Positions 36,790 through 46,473 of a stretch of 64,000 nt of DNA are shown here, one piece after another. This DNA comes from Tsukamurella asaccharolytica (GTDB taxonomy: Bacteria > Actinomycetota > Actinomycetes > Mycobacteriales > Mycobacteriaceae), in contig NZ_VIGW01000006.1 of the NCBI RefSeq assembly GCF_007858435.1, positions 185,643-249,642 on the forward strand. The letters are read 5' to 3'. The position numbers and the translations under genes were made by a program. Within the stretch, counting starts at the first letter, position 1. Each line of letters begins with the position of its first letter. The notes under the pieces were generated by a model. It saw only the letters and a list, made by a program, of their open reading frames with translations, was not told the DNA's origin and searched no databases.

Positions 36790-37848
36790 ATGACCATCGA
36801 ACTCGAAACGCCGGCGTCGACATCGAACCGCCGGGTCTCGGCGTTCCACGCGATCCCCTCGCCGCTGCAACTGCGGGACGAGCTGCCACTCGCGCCCCGC
36901 CTCGCCGCCCAGGTCGAGGCCGACCGCGCCGCGGTCGCCGACGTGATCGCCGGCCGGGACCAGCGACTGCTCGTCGTCGTAGGCCCCTGCTCGGTGCACG
37001 ACACCGAGGCGGCCCTCGACTACGCCCGAAGGCTCAAGCCGATCGCCGACGAGCTCGCCGACGAGCTGCTCGTCGTGATGCGCGTCTACTTCGAGAAGCC
37101 GCGGACCACCGTCGGGTGGAAAGGCCTCATCAACGACCCCGGCATGGACGAGTCCTACGATGTGCCCCGCGGCCTCCGCACCGCCCGGCGGCTGCTGCTC
37201 GACATCCTGGAGACCGGCCTTCCCGTGGGCTGCGAGTTCCTCGAGCCGACGAGCCCGCAGTACATCGCCGACACCGTCGCCTGGGGCGCGATCGGCGCCC
37301 GCACCACCGAGTCGCAGGTGCACCGCCAGCTCGCCTCCGGGCTGTCGATGCCGATCGGCTTCAAGAACGCCACCGACGGGAACGTCCAGGTCGCGATCGA
37401 CGGTGCGCTGTCGGCCGGGGCACGGCACGTCTTCTTCGGGACCGACGACGAGGGCGCCGCGGCGGTCGTCGAGACCGTCGGCAACGACAACTGCCACATC
37501 ATCCTGCGCGGCGGCCGCGGCGGCCCCAACTTCGACGCCGCGTCGGTGTCCGCCGCCGTGGGCGCGCTGGAGAAGGCCGGCCTCGCGCCGTCGGTGATGG
37601 TGGACTGCTCGCACGCCAACTCGGGGAAGGACCACGTCCGGCAGGCCGAGGTGGCGCGCGAGATCGCCACGCGCATCGCCTCGGGGGAGCCCGGCATCTC
37701 CGGTCTCATGCTCGAGTCCTTCCTGGTCGCGGGCGCGCAGCAGCCCGGCCCCGGGCAACTCGTCTACGGCCAGTCCGTGACCGACAAGTGCATGGACTTC
37801 GGCACCACCGACTCGGTGCTGCACGATCTCGCAGCCGCGCTGCGCTGA
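36790..37848 (+). CDS. aroG: 3-deoxy-7-phosphoheptulonate synthase (DAHP synthase), class I
   Basis: 352-residue type I enzyme condensing PEP and erythrose 4-phosphate, first step of aromatic biosynthesis. Key blocks: VVGPCSVHDTEAALDYA, RVYFEKPRTTVGWKGLIND, GCEFLEPTSPQYIAD, ARTTESQVHR, GFKNATDG, ILRGGRGGPNFD, VDCSHANSGKDH and the C-terminal SVTDKCMDFGTT. Similar to E. coli AroF/G/H, so feedback inhibition is likely. ATG 36790 follows AGGAAGG. Expression appears controlled by the upstream attenuator. Confidence 0.95.
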   Translation: MTIELETPASTSNRRVSAFHAIPSPLQLRDELPLAPRLAAQVEADRAAVADVIAGRDQRLLVVVGPCSVHDTEAALDYARRLKPIADELADELLVVMRVYFEKPRTTVGWKGLINDPGMDESYDVPRGLRTARRLLLDILETGLPVGCEFLEPTSPQYIADTVAWGAIGARTTESQVHRQLASGLSMPIGFKNATDGNVQVAIDGALSAGARHVFFGTDDEGAAAVVETVGNDNCHIILRGGRGGPNFDAASVSAAVGALEKAGLAPSVMVDCSHANSGKDHVRQAEVAREIATRIASGEPGISGLMLESFLVAGAQQPGPGQLVYGQSVTDKCMDFGTTDSVLHDLAAALR

Positions 37849-37949
37849 GGCGTGTCCCGAAATTCGGGTGCTGCGGCCGGTCGCGGCGGGATCGCGCCGC
37901 GAACCGCCGGAAACCCCGGAGTTTCGGAACGCGGAGTAGGTTGTTCGCC

Positions 37950-38483
37950 GTGGCGATCACACCGGATGTCAAGGACTGGACGTGGGTCATAGAGCGGCCG
38001 TGCGCGGACTGCGGATTCGACCCGTCGACGGTCCGCCGCGAGGACGTAGCCGACCGCATCGCCCGCTCGGCGGGCGGCTGGGACGCCGCGCTCGCCCGCC
38101 CGGATGCGATGCGACGCCCCGACGAGCAGACCTGGTCGGTGCTCGAATACGGCTGCCACGTGCGGGACGTCCACCGCATCATGCGCGAGCGCCTGGCGCT
38201 GATGCTGACTCAGGACGGCGCGACGTTCGCGAACTGGGACCAGGATGCGACGGCCGTCGAGGACGCCTACGGCGAGCAGGACCCGAGCGCCGTCGCCGCC
38301 GAGCTGGCGCGTGAGGCGCAGGCCTTCGCCGAGTCGTATCGCGGCGTCGGCGGTGGCGACTGGGCGCGGACGGGGCTGCGCTCCAACGGCTCCGCGTTCA
38401 CAGTCGATTCCTTCGCCGTCTACGCCCTGCACGACCTGGAACATCACCGTATCGACGTGGGAATGGAGAACACGCATGGCTGA
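37950..38483 (+). CDS. DinB-superfamily protein
   Basis: 177 residues, four-helix-bundle DinB fold. Possible metal ligands are His in EYGCHVRDVHR and the pair in LHDLEHHRIDV. Many actinobacterial DinB proteins are bacillithiol- or mycothiol-dependent transferases, which would fit the mca locus; not proven. GTG 37950 is 7 nt after TAGGTT (37937-37942): probably leaderless. It overlaps the following SDR gene by 8 bp. Confidence 0.8.
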   Translation: MAITPDVKDWTWVIERPCADCGFDPSTVRREDVADRIARSAGGWDAALARPDAMRRPDEQTWSVLEYGCHVRDVHRIMRERLALMLTQDGATFANWDQDATAVEDAYGEQDPSAVAAELAREAQAFAESYRGVGGGDWARTGLRSNGSAFTVDSFAVYALHDLEHHRIDVGMENTHG

Positions 38484-39228
38484 AGTCGCCGTCGTCACCG
38501 GAGCGAGCAGCGGGATCGGAGCCGCCACCGCGCGGCATCTGGTACGTGCGGGGTTCGACGTGGTGATCGGAGCCCGCCGTACCGAGCGGCTGGAGGCGCT
38601 CAAGGCCGACATCGAGGCTCAGCACCCGGAGCGGATCGTCACCGCGCTGCCGCTCGACGTCTCCGATGTGCAATCGGTGAAGGCCTTCACCGACGCGATC
38701 GAGAAGGTCGACGTGCTCGTCAACAACGCGGGCGGCGCCCTGGGCGTGGACCGGATCGAGACCGCCGACGAGGCCGACTGGGCGCGCATGTACGACATCA
38801 ACGTCCTGTCGATCCTGCGGGTCACGCAGGCGCTGCTGCCCAAGCTGCGGGCGTCGCCGGCCGCGAGCGTCGTGACCATCGGCTCCGTCGCCGCGCTCGA
38901 GGCCTACGAGACCGGTGCCGGCTACAACGCCGCGAAGCACGGCGCCCGCGCGGTGACCCGCGTGCTGCGCCTGGAGCTCAAGGGCGAGCCGATCCGCGTG
39001 ATCGAGATCGACCCCGGCCTGGTGGAGACGGAGTTCTCCGTGGTGCGGCTCGGGGGCGACAAGGAAGCGGCCGACAAGATCTACGAGGGCGTCGACAATC
39101 TCACCGCCGACGACATCGCCGACGCCGTGACCTGGACCGTCACCCGTCCGCCGCACGTGAACATCGACAGCATCCACATCATGCCCCGGGACCAGGTAGC
39201 CGCTCGCAACGTGCACCGGCGCACCTAA
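38476..39228 (+). CDS. Short-chain dehydrogenase/reductase
   Basis: Classical SDR (250 aa): VVTGASSGIGAATARHL (cofactor loop), ARRTERL suggesting NADP preference, LVNNAGG, catalytic Ser in VTIGSVAALEAY, and Tyr/Lys in YNAAKHG. It resembles YdfG/serine-3-dehydrogenase-type enzymes (ALPLDVSDV, PGLVETEFSVVR). ATG 38476 overlaps the DinB gene. Its last codons lie in a tandem duplication. Confidence 0.92.
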   Translation: MAEVAVVTGASSGIGAATARHLVRAGFDVVIGARRTERLEALKADIEAQHPERIVTALPLDVSDVQSVKAFTDAIEKVDVLVNNAGGALGVDRIETADEADWARMYDINVLSILRVTQALLPKLRASPAASVVTIGSVAALEAYETGAGYNAAKHGARAVTRVLRLELKGEPIRVIEIDPGLVETEFSVVRLGGDKEAADKIYEGVDNLTADDIADAVTWTVTRPPHVNIDSIHIMPRDQVAARNVHRRT

Positions 39229-39251
39229 CGATCACCGGCGTACCTAACGAT
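39214..39251 (+). repeat. 19-bp tandem duplication across the SDR stop codon
   Basis: Two adjacent copies, CACCGGCGCACCTAACGAT (39214-39232) and CACCGGCGTACCTAACGAT (39233-39251), differ at one base. The first encodes the SDR C-terminus and stop; the second is intergenic. Confidence 0.9.
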
Positions 39252-39337
39252 CACCGCGATTCGAAAGGTTCCGCAACGGATAGTCGTCTGACAAAGTCTG
39301 TCGGTCGAGTGCCCAGGGGGGTGCCGGAGAGGAATCC

Positions 39338-40198
39338 ATGGCCGGGGAGCCCCCGCTACTGAGGGTCAAGAACGCTGTCATCGAGCCGCTGCCGCAGGCG
39401 GTCAGGTCGTGGCTCGTCCGCATCATCGCGCTGCTCGTCTTCGTCGCCGTGTGGTGGCTGGTGAGCGGGCTGCGGCTGATCGACGAGACCTTCCTGCCGA
39501 CGCCGAAGGCGGTCTGGGACGCCGCGGTGCGCGCGAGCACCTGGCACCAGGTGGCTCCCGGCGTGCCGCGCGAGGTGCTCGGCGAGCAGAACTATTTCCT
39601 GTGGGAGCACCTGGTCGCCAGCCTGCAGCGCATCTTCGCGGGCGTCGGCGCGGCGATCATCATCGGACCGCTCCTCGGCTTCGCCATGGGCACCTCGAAG
39701 ACGATCAACACGATCATCGAGCCCTACCTGAACTTCCTGCGCGCACTGCCGCCGCTGGGCTACATCGGCCTGCTCATCGTGTGGTTCGGCATCGGCGACA
39801 CCTCGAAGATCTGGCTGCTGTTCCTTGCCGCTTTCCCGGCGATCGCGATCTCGACGGTGAACGGTGTGCAGGGCGTGAGCCAGGACCAGATCAACGCCGC
39901 CCGCGCGCTCGGCGCCAACCGGTTGCAGACCATCCGCGGCGTCATCGTCCCGGCCACGTTGCCCGAGGTCATCAACGGCATCCGGATCGCCGTCGGCTTC
40001 GCCTGGACGACCGTCGTCGCGGCCGAGCTCAACAACGGTATCCCCGGCATCGGCGGCCTCGCCTACCTCGCCGGCCAGCAGCTCAACACCCCGCTGACCA
40101 TCGCCTGCATCATCGTCATCGGAGTCACCGCCCTGCTGCTGGACTCGCTCATCAAGTGGATCGGCCTGCTGGCCGTCCCGTGGAAGGGGAAGGCATGA
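39338..40198 (+). CDS. tauC: ABC transporter permease, taurine/sulfonate type
   Basis: 286-residue BPD_transp_1 permease, six helices. The coupling motif ISTVNGVQGVSQDQINAARALGANRLQTI contains the EAA-like loop. Belongs with the nitrate/sulfonate/taurine importer family. ATG 39338 follows GGAGAGG. It is first in a tauC-A-B order, each pair overlapping by 4 bp. Confidence 0.88.
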   Translation: MAGEPPLLRVKNAVIEPLPQAVRSWLVRIIALLVFVAVWWLVSGLRLIDETFLPTPKAVWDAAVRASTWHQVAPGVPREVLGEQNYFLWEHLVASLQRIFAGVGAAIIIGPLLGFAMGTSKTINTIIEPYLNFLRALPPLGYIGLLIVWFGIGDTSKIWLLFLAAFPAIAISTVNGVQGVSQDQINAARALGANRLQTIRGVIVPATLPEVINGIRIAVGFAWTTVVAAELNNGIPGIGGLAYLAGQQLNTPLTIACIIVIGVTALLLDSLIKWIGLLAVPWKGKA

Positions 40199-41253
40199 AC
40201 CGCCTGAAGCGCTTCGTGCGCGCGGCGTTGGTGACCGGCACCGTCGGCCTCACTCTCACCGGTTGCATCGTCGAGTCGGGCCGGGCCGAACAGTCCCGCT
40301 CCATCGGCGGGGCGACAGCGTGCCCCGTCGACCCGGACCCGACGGTGACGGGCACCGTCAGGATCGGCTGGCAGGAGATCCCGAACGGCGACCTCGTCGT
40401 CAAGGACACCGGCCTGCTCAAGACCTGCCTGCCCAACGTGAACGTCGTGTGGAGCAAGTTCGCCTCCGGCGGCGACGTGATCCAGGCCTTCGGCGCCAAC
40501 AGCCTCGACGTGGGCCTGCTCGGCAGCGCGCCCGCCGCGAAGGCGCTCAGCGCACCGCTCAACATCGACATGAAGGTGATCTGGATCCAGGACCGGATCG
40601 GGGCCGCCGAGTCGCTCGTGGCCCGCGGCGACGGCATCAAGACCGTCGCCGATCTCCGGGGCAAGCGGATCGCGGTGCCCTTCGCGTCGACGGCCCACTA
40701 CAGCTTGCTCACCGCCCTCGACAAGGCGGGAGTCACCGACGCGCAGGTCATCAACCTCGCGCCGGATGCCATTCGCGGCGCCTGGGGCGGCGGCCAGATC
40801 GACGCCACGTACATCTGGGAACCCACCCTGAGCCAGCTCAAGGGAACCGTGCTCACGACGAGCGCGCAGGTCGCCGAGCAGGGGGCACCGACGTACGACC
40901 TCGAGGGCGCCCGTGGCGATTTCGTGAAGAACAACCCGGCCTTCCTCAAGGTGTGGACCGCCGTCCAGGGCTGGGCCGCGAATCTGCTGAACACCGATCC
41001 GAACAAGGCGGCCGAGCACATCGCCGGCCAGCTCGGCGTGCCGCCGGACCAAGTGCTCACGCAGATCAAGGGCTACGCCTACTTCGACGCCAAGACTCAG
41101 GCCGGCCCCGACCACCTCGGCGGCCAGTTGGGTGCCGACATCCGCAAGACCGCGGAGTTCCTGCTCCAGCAGGGGCAGGTGCAGGGCGTCGCTCCGGCGC
41201 AGCACTACATCGACGGCGTCTACGCCGAGGCCGCACAAGGGGGAGCGAAGTGA
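40195..41253 (+). CDS. tauA: ABC transporter substrate-binding lipoprotein, taurine type
   Basis: 352 residues with a lipoprotein signal (AALVTGTVGLTLTGC, lipobox LTGC, Cys about 23). Mature part is a type II periplasmic-binding fold (GTVRIGWQEIPNGDLVVKD, DVGLLGSAPAAKAL, YIWEPTLSQL). Closest in form to TauA; ligand taurine or another sulfonate is inference from family. Confidence 0.87.
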   Translation: MNRLKRFVRAALVTGTVGLTLTGCIVESGRAEQSRSIGGATACPVDPDPTVTGTVRIGWQEIPNGDLVVKDTGLLKTCLPNVNVVWSKFASGGDVIQAFGANSLDVGLLGSAPAAKALSAPLNIDMKVIWIQDRIGAAESLVARGDGIKTVADLRGKRIAVPFASTAHYSLLTALDKAGVTDAQVINLAPDAIRGAWGGGQIDATYIWEPTLSQLKGTVLTTSAQVAEQGAPTYDLEGARGDFVKNNPAFLKVWTAVQGWAANLLNTDPNKAAEHIAGQLGVPPDQVLTQIKGYAYFDAKTQAGPDHLGGQLGADIRKTAEFLLQQGQVQGVAPAQHYIDGVYAEAAQGGAK

Positions 41254-42035
41254 CCCGCACCGAACGCGTCGAGCTCACGGGGGTCGGTAAGACCTACGAC
41301 ACCGCGAGCGGGCAGACCATTGCGCTGCAGCCGACGGACCTGACGATCGAGCCGGGCGAGTTCGTCTCCATCGTCGGGCCCTCGGGCTGCGGTAAGACGA
41401 CCCTGTTGCGCCTCGTCGCCGGGTTCGAGGACCCCACCGAGGGCGTCGTCGAGGTCGGCGGCGCGCGGGTGACGGCACCGTCGGCCGACCGCGGCGTGGT
41501 CTTCCAGGCACCCACTCTGTACCCGTGGTTGACGGTGCGCGGCAATGTCGAGTTCGGGCCCAAGGTCAGCGGCGTGGGCAAGGCCGAGCGGCGGGAGCAG
41601 GCGCAGAAGCTCTTGGACCTCGTGGGCCTCGGCGACTTCGGCGACAAGCGGCCCTACGAGCTCTCCGGCGGTATGCAGCAGCGCGCCCAGATCGCCCGCG
41701 TGCTGGTCAACGACCCCGCGATCGTGCTCATGGACGAGCCCTACGGCGCGCTGGACGCGCTCACTCGCGAGCGCCTGCAGGTGGACCTGCTCAAGATCTG
41801 GCGAGAGGCGGGAAAGACCATCGTCTTCATCACCCACTCGGTCGAGGAGGCGGTCTTCCTGAGCACCCGCGTGCTGGTGATGAGCGCCCGGCCGGGCCGC
41901 GTGGTGATCGACCGCAAGGTCGAGCTTCCGAGCGACGGACCGGACACGGTACGCGACCCGTCCGTGACCGCTTCGCCCGAATTTCAAGCCCTGCGTACGG
42001 AGCTCGCCGCCGCGATCTACGCTGCCCACGGCTGA
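41250..42035 (+). CDS. tauB: ABC transporter ATP-binding protein, taurine type
   Basis: 261-residue ATPase: Walker A GPSGCGKTT, Q-loop VVFQAPTLYPWLTV, signature LSGGMQQRAQIARVL, Walker B IVLMDEPYGALD, H-switch FITHSVEEA. GTG 41250 overlaps the tauA stop; GGGGGAG precedes it. Completes a single importer operon (39338-42035). Confidence 0.93.
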   Translation: MTRTERVELTGVGKTYDTASGQTIALQPTDLTIEPGEFVSIVGPSGCGKTTLLRLVAGFEDPTEGVVEVGGARVTAPSADRGVVFQAPTLYPWLTVRGNVEFGPKVSGVGKAERREQAQKLLDLVGLGDFGDKRPYELSGGMQQRAQIARVLVNDPAIVLMDEPYGALDALTRERLQVDLLKIWREAGKTIVFITHSVEEAVFLSTRVLVMSARPGRVVIDRKVELPSDGPDTVRDPSVTASPEFQALRTELAAAIYAAHG

Positions 42036-42077
42036 ACCTCAGCGGGAGCACAGGGCTGGCGGCGTAGTGTTGCCTCC

Positions 42078-42908
42078 GTGGTGAGTGCCCTCAGACTGCC
42101 CGTGTCGCTTCCTACGGATGCGGCCCGCAAGCTCGTCTCGCCCGCCTACGCGCTCTACGAGCGACGGTTGGTGAGCGAGCTCACCAACGCCTATCGTGAT
42201 GGCGCGCAGCGGCCCCGCCACGTGGCGGTCCTCTGCGACGGCAATCGGCGCTGGGCGCGGGCCGCCGGGTTCAGCGACGTGAGCCACGGCTACCGCATGG
42301 GTGCGCGGAAGATCGCCGAGATGCTCGAGTGGTGCGACGAGGCCGGCATCGAGCTCGCCACCATCTACCTGTTGTCGACCGAGAACCTGCAGCGCGATCC
42401 CGACGAGCTCGCCGCACTGATGGAGATCATCACGGACGTCGTCGAGGAGATCTCCGGCCCGGACAAGAACTGGTCCGTCAAGATCGTCGGCGCGATGGAC
42501 CTGCTGCGGCCCGACGCGGCGCGGCGACTCACCGCCGCCGCCGAGGGGACCGCGGGTCGCACCGGCACGCACGTCAACGTGGCCGTCGGCTACGGGGGAC
42601 GCAAGGAGATCGTCGACGCGGTCCAGTCGCTGCTGCGCGCGCGCATCGCCGAGGGGATGACCGCGGAGGAGTTGGTGGACGCGGTCACCGTCGAGGGGAT
42701 CGACCAGCACCTGTACACCAAGGGGCAGCCCGATCCCGATCTCGTGATTCGTACCTCGGGGGAGCAGCGGCTCTCCGGCTTCCTGCTGTGGCAGAGCGCG
42801 TACAGCGAAATCTGGTTCACCGAGGCCTACTGGCCGGAGTTCCGCCGCGTCGACTTCCTGCGGGCGCTGCGCGACTACGCCGCCCGGCACCGCCGCTTCG
42901 GCGCGTAG
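42078..42908 (+). CDS. uppS: cis-Prenyltransferase (Z-farnesyl/undecaprenyl diphosphate synthase family)
   Basis: 276-residue cis-isoprenyl diphosphate synthase. VAVLCDGNRRWARAAG carries the catalytic Asp; the CDGNRRW variant is seen in the short-chain Z-FPP synthase of mycobacteria, where most UppS have DGNGRW. VIRTSGEQRLSGFLLWQSAYSE is the second conserved block. It likely supplies Z-FPP to a longer-chain synthase for cell-wall lipid carriers. GTG 42078 is 7 nt after TAGTGT (42065-42070). Confidence 0.9.
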   Translation: MVSALRLPVSLPTDAARKLVSPAYALYERRLVSELTNAYRDGAQRPRHVAVLCDGNRRWARAAGFSDVSHGYRMGARKIAEMLEWCDEAGIELATIYLLSTENLQRDPDELAALMEIITDVVEEISGPDKNWSVKIVGAMDLLRPDAARRLTAAAEGTAGRTGTHVNVAVGYGGRKEIVDAVQSLLRARIAEGMTAEELVDAVTVEGIDQHLYTKGQPDPDLVIRTSGEQRLSGFLLWQSAYSEIWFTEAYWPEFRRVDFLRALRDYAARHRRFGA

Positions 42909-42910
42909 CG

Positions 42911-43846
42911 TCAGAGCTTGCGCAGCCGCACGCGGTTGATCGAGTGATCGGAGTCCTTGCGCAACACCAGCGTCGCGCGGGGGCGGGTGGGCAGGATGTT
43001 CTGCACCAGATTGGGCCGGTTGATGCCCGCCCAGATGCCCTCGGCGCGGTCGCGCGCCTCGGTGTCGGAGAGCCCGGCGTAGTGGTGGAAGTGCGAGGCC
43101 GGGTCCGCGAACGACGTGGTCCGCATCGACAGGAAGCGGTCGACGTACCAGCGCTCGATGTCCTCGATCCGCGCGTCCACGTACACGGAGAAATCGAACA
43201 GGTCCGAGACCATGAGCCGCGGCCCGGTCTGCAGCACGTTGAGTCCCTCGACGATGAGGATGTCGGGTCGGCGCACGTGGATGAATTCGCCGGGCACGAT
43301 GTCGTAGAGCTGGTGCGAGTACACGGGCGCGGTCGCGTCCTCCGCGCCCGACTTCACCGTGGTCACGAACCGCAACAGCGCGCGCCGGTCGTAGGACTCG
43401 GGGAAGCCCTTGCGGTGCATGATGCCCCGCCGCTCCAGCTCCGCGGTGGGGTACAGGAAGCCGTCCGTGGTCACCAGATCGACCCGCGGGTGCGAGTCCC
43501 ACCGCGCGAGCAGCGCCTGCAGCACGCGGGCGGTCGTCGACTTGCCGACCGCCACCGAGCCGGCGACGCCGATCACGAACGGAACCTGGGCGTCGTGCCG
43601 CTGCTCGCCGAGGAAGGTCGCGGTGGCGGCGTAGAGCCGCTGCCGGGCGGCGACCTGCAGGTGGATGAGGCGGGAGACGGGGAGGTAGACCTCGGCGACC
43701 TCGGCCAGGTCGATCTGCTCGCCCAGGCCGCGGAGGTCGGACAGGTCCGCTTCCGTCAGCGACAGGGGGGTCGACTGGCGGAGCTCGCGCCACTGAGCGC
43801 GGTCGAGCTCGATGTACGGGCTCGGTTCGCTCACCGGACGAGGCAC
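42911..43846 (-). CDS. coaA: Pantothenate kinase, type I
   Basis: 311-residue P-loop kinase catalysing the first committed step of CoA synthesis. Walker [32 protein letters not shown] and VEGLNVLQ are the family blocks. GTG 43846 gives [19 protein letters not shown]; a GTG four codons later is equally possible. It converges on uppS with almost no gap. Confidence 0.95.
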   Translation of the reverse strand: MPRPVSEPSPYIELDRAQWRELRQSTPLSLTEADLSDLRGLGEQIDLAEVAEVYLPVSRLIHLQVAARQRLYAATATFLGEQRHDAQVPFVIGVAGSVAVGKSTTARVLQALLARWDSHPRVDLVTTDGFLYPTAELERRGIMHRKGFPESYDRRALLRFVTTVKSGAEDATAPVYSHQLYDIVPGEFIHVRRPDILIVEGLNVLQTGPRLMVSDLFDFSVYVDARIEDIERWYVDRFLSMRTTSFADPASHFHHYAGLSDTEARDRAEGIWAGINRPNLVQNILPTRPRATLVLRKDSDHSINRVRLRKL

Positions 43847-43879
43847 CCCGCGTCAGACATGCCCTCTAGTCTGGCACGC

Positions 43880-45103
43880 ATGGAGGAGCTGAGCGTCACC
43901 GACCGTTACCTGCGGCTCGGCCTGCGGTTCGACCGCATCGAATCCGGTTTCGTGGACGCCTACTTCGGCGACCCGGTGCACCGTCGGGCCGTGGCGGCCG
44001 AGGACGCCCCCGAACCGGCCCGCCTCGCCGCCGAGGCGCGAGCCCTACTGCGGGACGTCGAGGCCGACACGGCGCTCACGCCCGCGCGGCGGGAGTTCCT
44101 GGCCGGGCACGTCGCGGCGCTCGAGTGCTCGGCCCGCAAGTTCGACGGTGCGCCGATCGGTTTCGTCGACGAGGTGAAGGCCTACTTCGACGTCGACATC
44201 GCCCTGGGCGACACGGCGGACTACGAGGCGGCGCACGCCGCGCTCGACGAGCTGCTGCCCGGGTCGGGCCCGCTGCAGCCCCGCATGCAGGCCCAGCGCG
44301 ACCGCTTCCTGGTGCCCGCCGAGCGCGTCCCCGAGGTGGTCGACGCCCTCGCCGGCGCGCTCCGCGACATCGTGCGCGGGCGGTACCCGCTGCCCGCGAC
44401 GGAAACGGTGGCGTTCGAGATCGAGCACGACAAGCCCTGGTCCGGCTTCAACTACTACCTCGGCGACTACACCTCGCGGGTAGCGGTGAACGGCGACCTG
44501 CCGCAGTACCTCTCCGGGCTGCCGCACCTCATCGCGCACGAGGCCTACCCGGGGCACCACACCGAGCACTGCCGCAAGGAGCAGCTGCTGGTGGCGTGCC
44601 CCGAGAGTGGCGCGAAGCAGGCGGAACAGACCATCTTCCTGGTCAACACGCCGCAGTGCCTCATGGCGGAGGGGCTGGCGGACCACGCCCTGCACGCCGC
44701 GATCGGCCCCGGCTGGGGCCGCTGGGCGCAGGAGATCTATGCCGACCTCGGCCTGTCCTTCGACGGGGAGCTCGCCGAGCGGATCGCGACGGCCTCGTCG
44801 GGCCTGCTGCACGTGCGGCAGGACGCCGCGCTGCTGCTGCACGACCAGCACGCGAGCGAGGACGACGTGGCCGCGTACCTGCAGCGCTGGGGCCTCATGG
44901 CGGAGCGCAGCGCACGGCAGGCGCTGCGGTTCGTCGGCTCGCCGCTGTGGCGGGCGTACATCAGCACCTACGTCGAGGGCTACGCACTGTTGGACGCCTG
45001 GCTCGATCGCGCGGATTCCGGGCCCGCGCGGCTGGATCGATTCGGGAGGCTGCTCGATGAGCCACTCACCCCGTCGGCGCTGCGGCGGGAGCTCGCGGCC
45101 TAG
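43880..45103 (+). CDS. DUF885-family protein (putative metallopeptidase)
   Basis: 407 residues, mostly alpha-helical. LIAHEAYPGHHTEHCRKEQ contains an HExxxHH zinc-type motif characteristic of DUF885, related to carboxypeptidase-like gluzincins. Cytoplasmic; substrate unknown. ATG 43880 is 7 nt after TAGTCT (43867-43872). Its stop codon TAG is also the first half of the predicted glyA -10. Confidence 0.86.
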   Translation: MEELSVTDRYLRLGLRFDRIESGFVDAYFGDPVHRRAVAAEDAPEPARLAAEARALLRDVEADTALTPARREFLAGHVAALECSARKFDGAPIGFVDEVKAYFDVDIALGDTADYEAAHAALDELLPGSGPLQPRMQAQRDRFLVPAERVPEVVDALAGALRDIVRGRYPLPATETVAFEIEHDKPWSGFNYYLGDYTSRVAVNGDLPQYLSGLPHLIAHEAYPGHHTEHCRKEQLLVACPESGAKQAEQTIFLVNTPQCLMAEGLADHALHAAIGPGWGRWAQEIYADLGLSFDGELAERIATASSGLLHVRQDAALLLHDQHASEDDVAAYLQRWGLMAERSARQALRFVGSPLWRAYISTYVEGYALLDAWLDRADSGPARLDRFGRLLDEPLTPSALRRELAA

Positions 45104-45112
45104 GATGAGCGC

Positions 45113-46411
45113 ATGAGCGATTCCAGCGTGAACTCCGCGTCCCTGGCCGAACTCGATCCCGAGGTCGCGGCCGCCATGAACGGCGAGCTCGCGCGGCAGC
45201 GCGACACGCTGGAGATGATCGCCTCGGAGAACTTCGTGCCGCGGGCAGTGCTGCAGGCGCAGGGCTCCGTGCTCACCAACAAGTACGCCGAGGGCTACCC
45301 GGGCCGCCGCTACTACGGTGGCTGCGAGTACGTCGACGTGGTCGAGGACCTGGCCCGCAGTCGCGCCAAGGAGCTCTTCGGCGCCGACTTCGCCAACGTC
45401 CAGCCGCACTCGGGCGCGCAGGCCAACGCGGCCGTGCTGCAGGCCCTCATGGAGCCGGGCGAGACCCTCATGGGCCTCGACCTCGCACACGGCGGTCACC
45501 TCACCCACGGCATGCGCCTGAACTTCTCCGGCAAGCTCTACGAGAACGTCTTCTACGGCGTCTCCAAGGAGGATCACCGGGTCGACATGGACGAGGTGCG
45601 CAAGATCGCCCTCGATTCGAAGCCGAAGGTGATCGTCGCCGGCTGGTCCGCCTACCCGCGGCACCTCGACTTCGCCGCCTTCCGCTCCATCGCCGACGAG
45701 GTGGGCGCCCACCTGTGGGTCGACATGGCGCACTTCGCCGGCCTCGTCGCCGCCGGCCTGCACCCGAGCCCCGTCCCGCATGCCGATGTCGTCAGCTCGA
45801 CGGTGCACAAGACCCTCGGTGGCCCCCGTTCCGGCATCATCCTGGCGAAGCAGGAGTGGGCCAAGAAGCTCAACTCGGCGGTCTTCCCCGGCCAGCAGGG
45901 CGGCCCGCTCATGCACGTGATCGCCGCCAAGGCCGTCGCGCTCAAGGTCGCGGGCACGGAGGAGTTCCGTGCGAAGCAGCAGCGCACGCTCGACGGTGCC
46001 AGGATCCTCGCTGAGCGCCTCAACGGCAAGGACGTGGCCGACGCCGGCGTCACCGTGCTCACGGGCGGCACCGACGTGCACCTCGTGCTCGTCGACCTGC
46101 GCAACAGCGACCTCGACGGCCAGCAGGCCGAGGACCTCCTGCACGAGGTCGGGATCACCGTCAACCGCAACGCCGTGCCCTTCGACCCGCGCCCGCCGAT
46201 GGTCACCTCCGGCCTGCGGATCGGCACGGCCGCCCTGGCCAGCCGCGGCTTCGGCGACAAGGAGTTCACCGAGGTCGCCGACATCATCGGCACCGCTCTC
46301 GCGCAGGGCACGGCCGCCGACACGGCCGCGCTGCGCGCCCGTGTCTCCGCGCTGGCGCTCGAGGTCCCGCTCTACGAGGGCCTGGAGGACTGGGGTCTGC
46401 TCTCGCGCTGA
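45113..46411 (+). CDS. glyA: Serine hydroxymethyltransferase
   Basis: 432-residue PLP enzyme interconverting serine and glycine with tetrahydrofolate. PLP Lys in [43 protein letters not shown] and [10 protein letters not shown] are diagnostic. TAGGAT (45101-45106) lies 6 nt before ATG 45113, so a leaderless transcript is predicted from within the end of the upstream gene. Confidence 0.97.
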   Translation: MSDSSVNSASLAELDPEVAAAMNGELARQRDTLEMIASENFVPRAVLQAQGSVLTNKYAEGYPGRRYYGGCEYVDVVEDLARSRAKELFGADFANVQPHSGAQANAAVLQALMEPGETLMGLDLAHGGHLTHGMRLNFSGKLYENVFYGVSKEDHRVDMDEVRKIALDSKPKVIVAGWSAYPRHLDFAAFRSIADEVGAHLWVDMAHFAGLVAAGLHPSPVPHADVVSSTVHKTLGGPRSGIILAKQEWAKKLNSAVFPGQQGGPLMHVIAAKAVALKVAGTEEFRAKQQRTLDGARILAERLNGKDVADAGVTVLTGGTDVHLVLVDLRNSDLDGQQAEDLLHEVGITVNRNAVPFDPRPPMVTSGLRIGTAALASRGFGDKEFTEVADIIGTALAQGTAADTAALRARVSALALEVPLYEGLEDWGLLSR

Positions 46412-46473
46412 CCGGCCGGCGTGGTCGCCACCGTGGTTTGAAGGCCGGGTGGCCGCTGCCTTACAGTGTCCGG

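Noticed and set aside
42329-43879. Plus-strand open frame running from uppS through coaA into the DUF885 gene
   Set aside because: Only the part from 43880 has protein-like sequence; the rest is antisense to coaA and out of frame with uppS.
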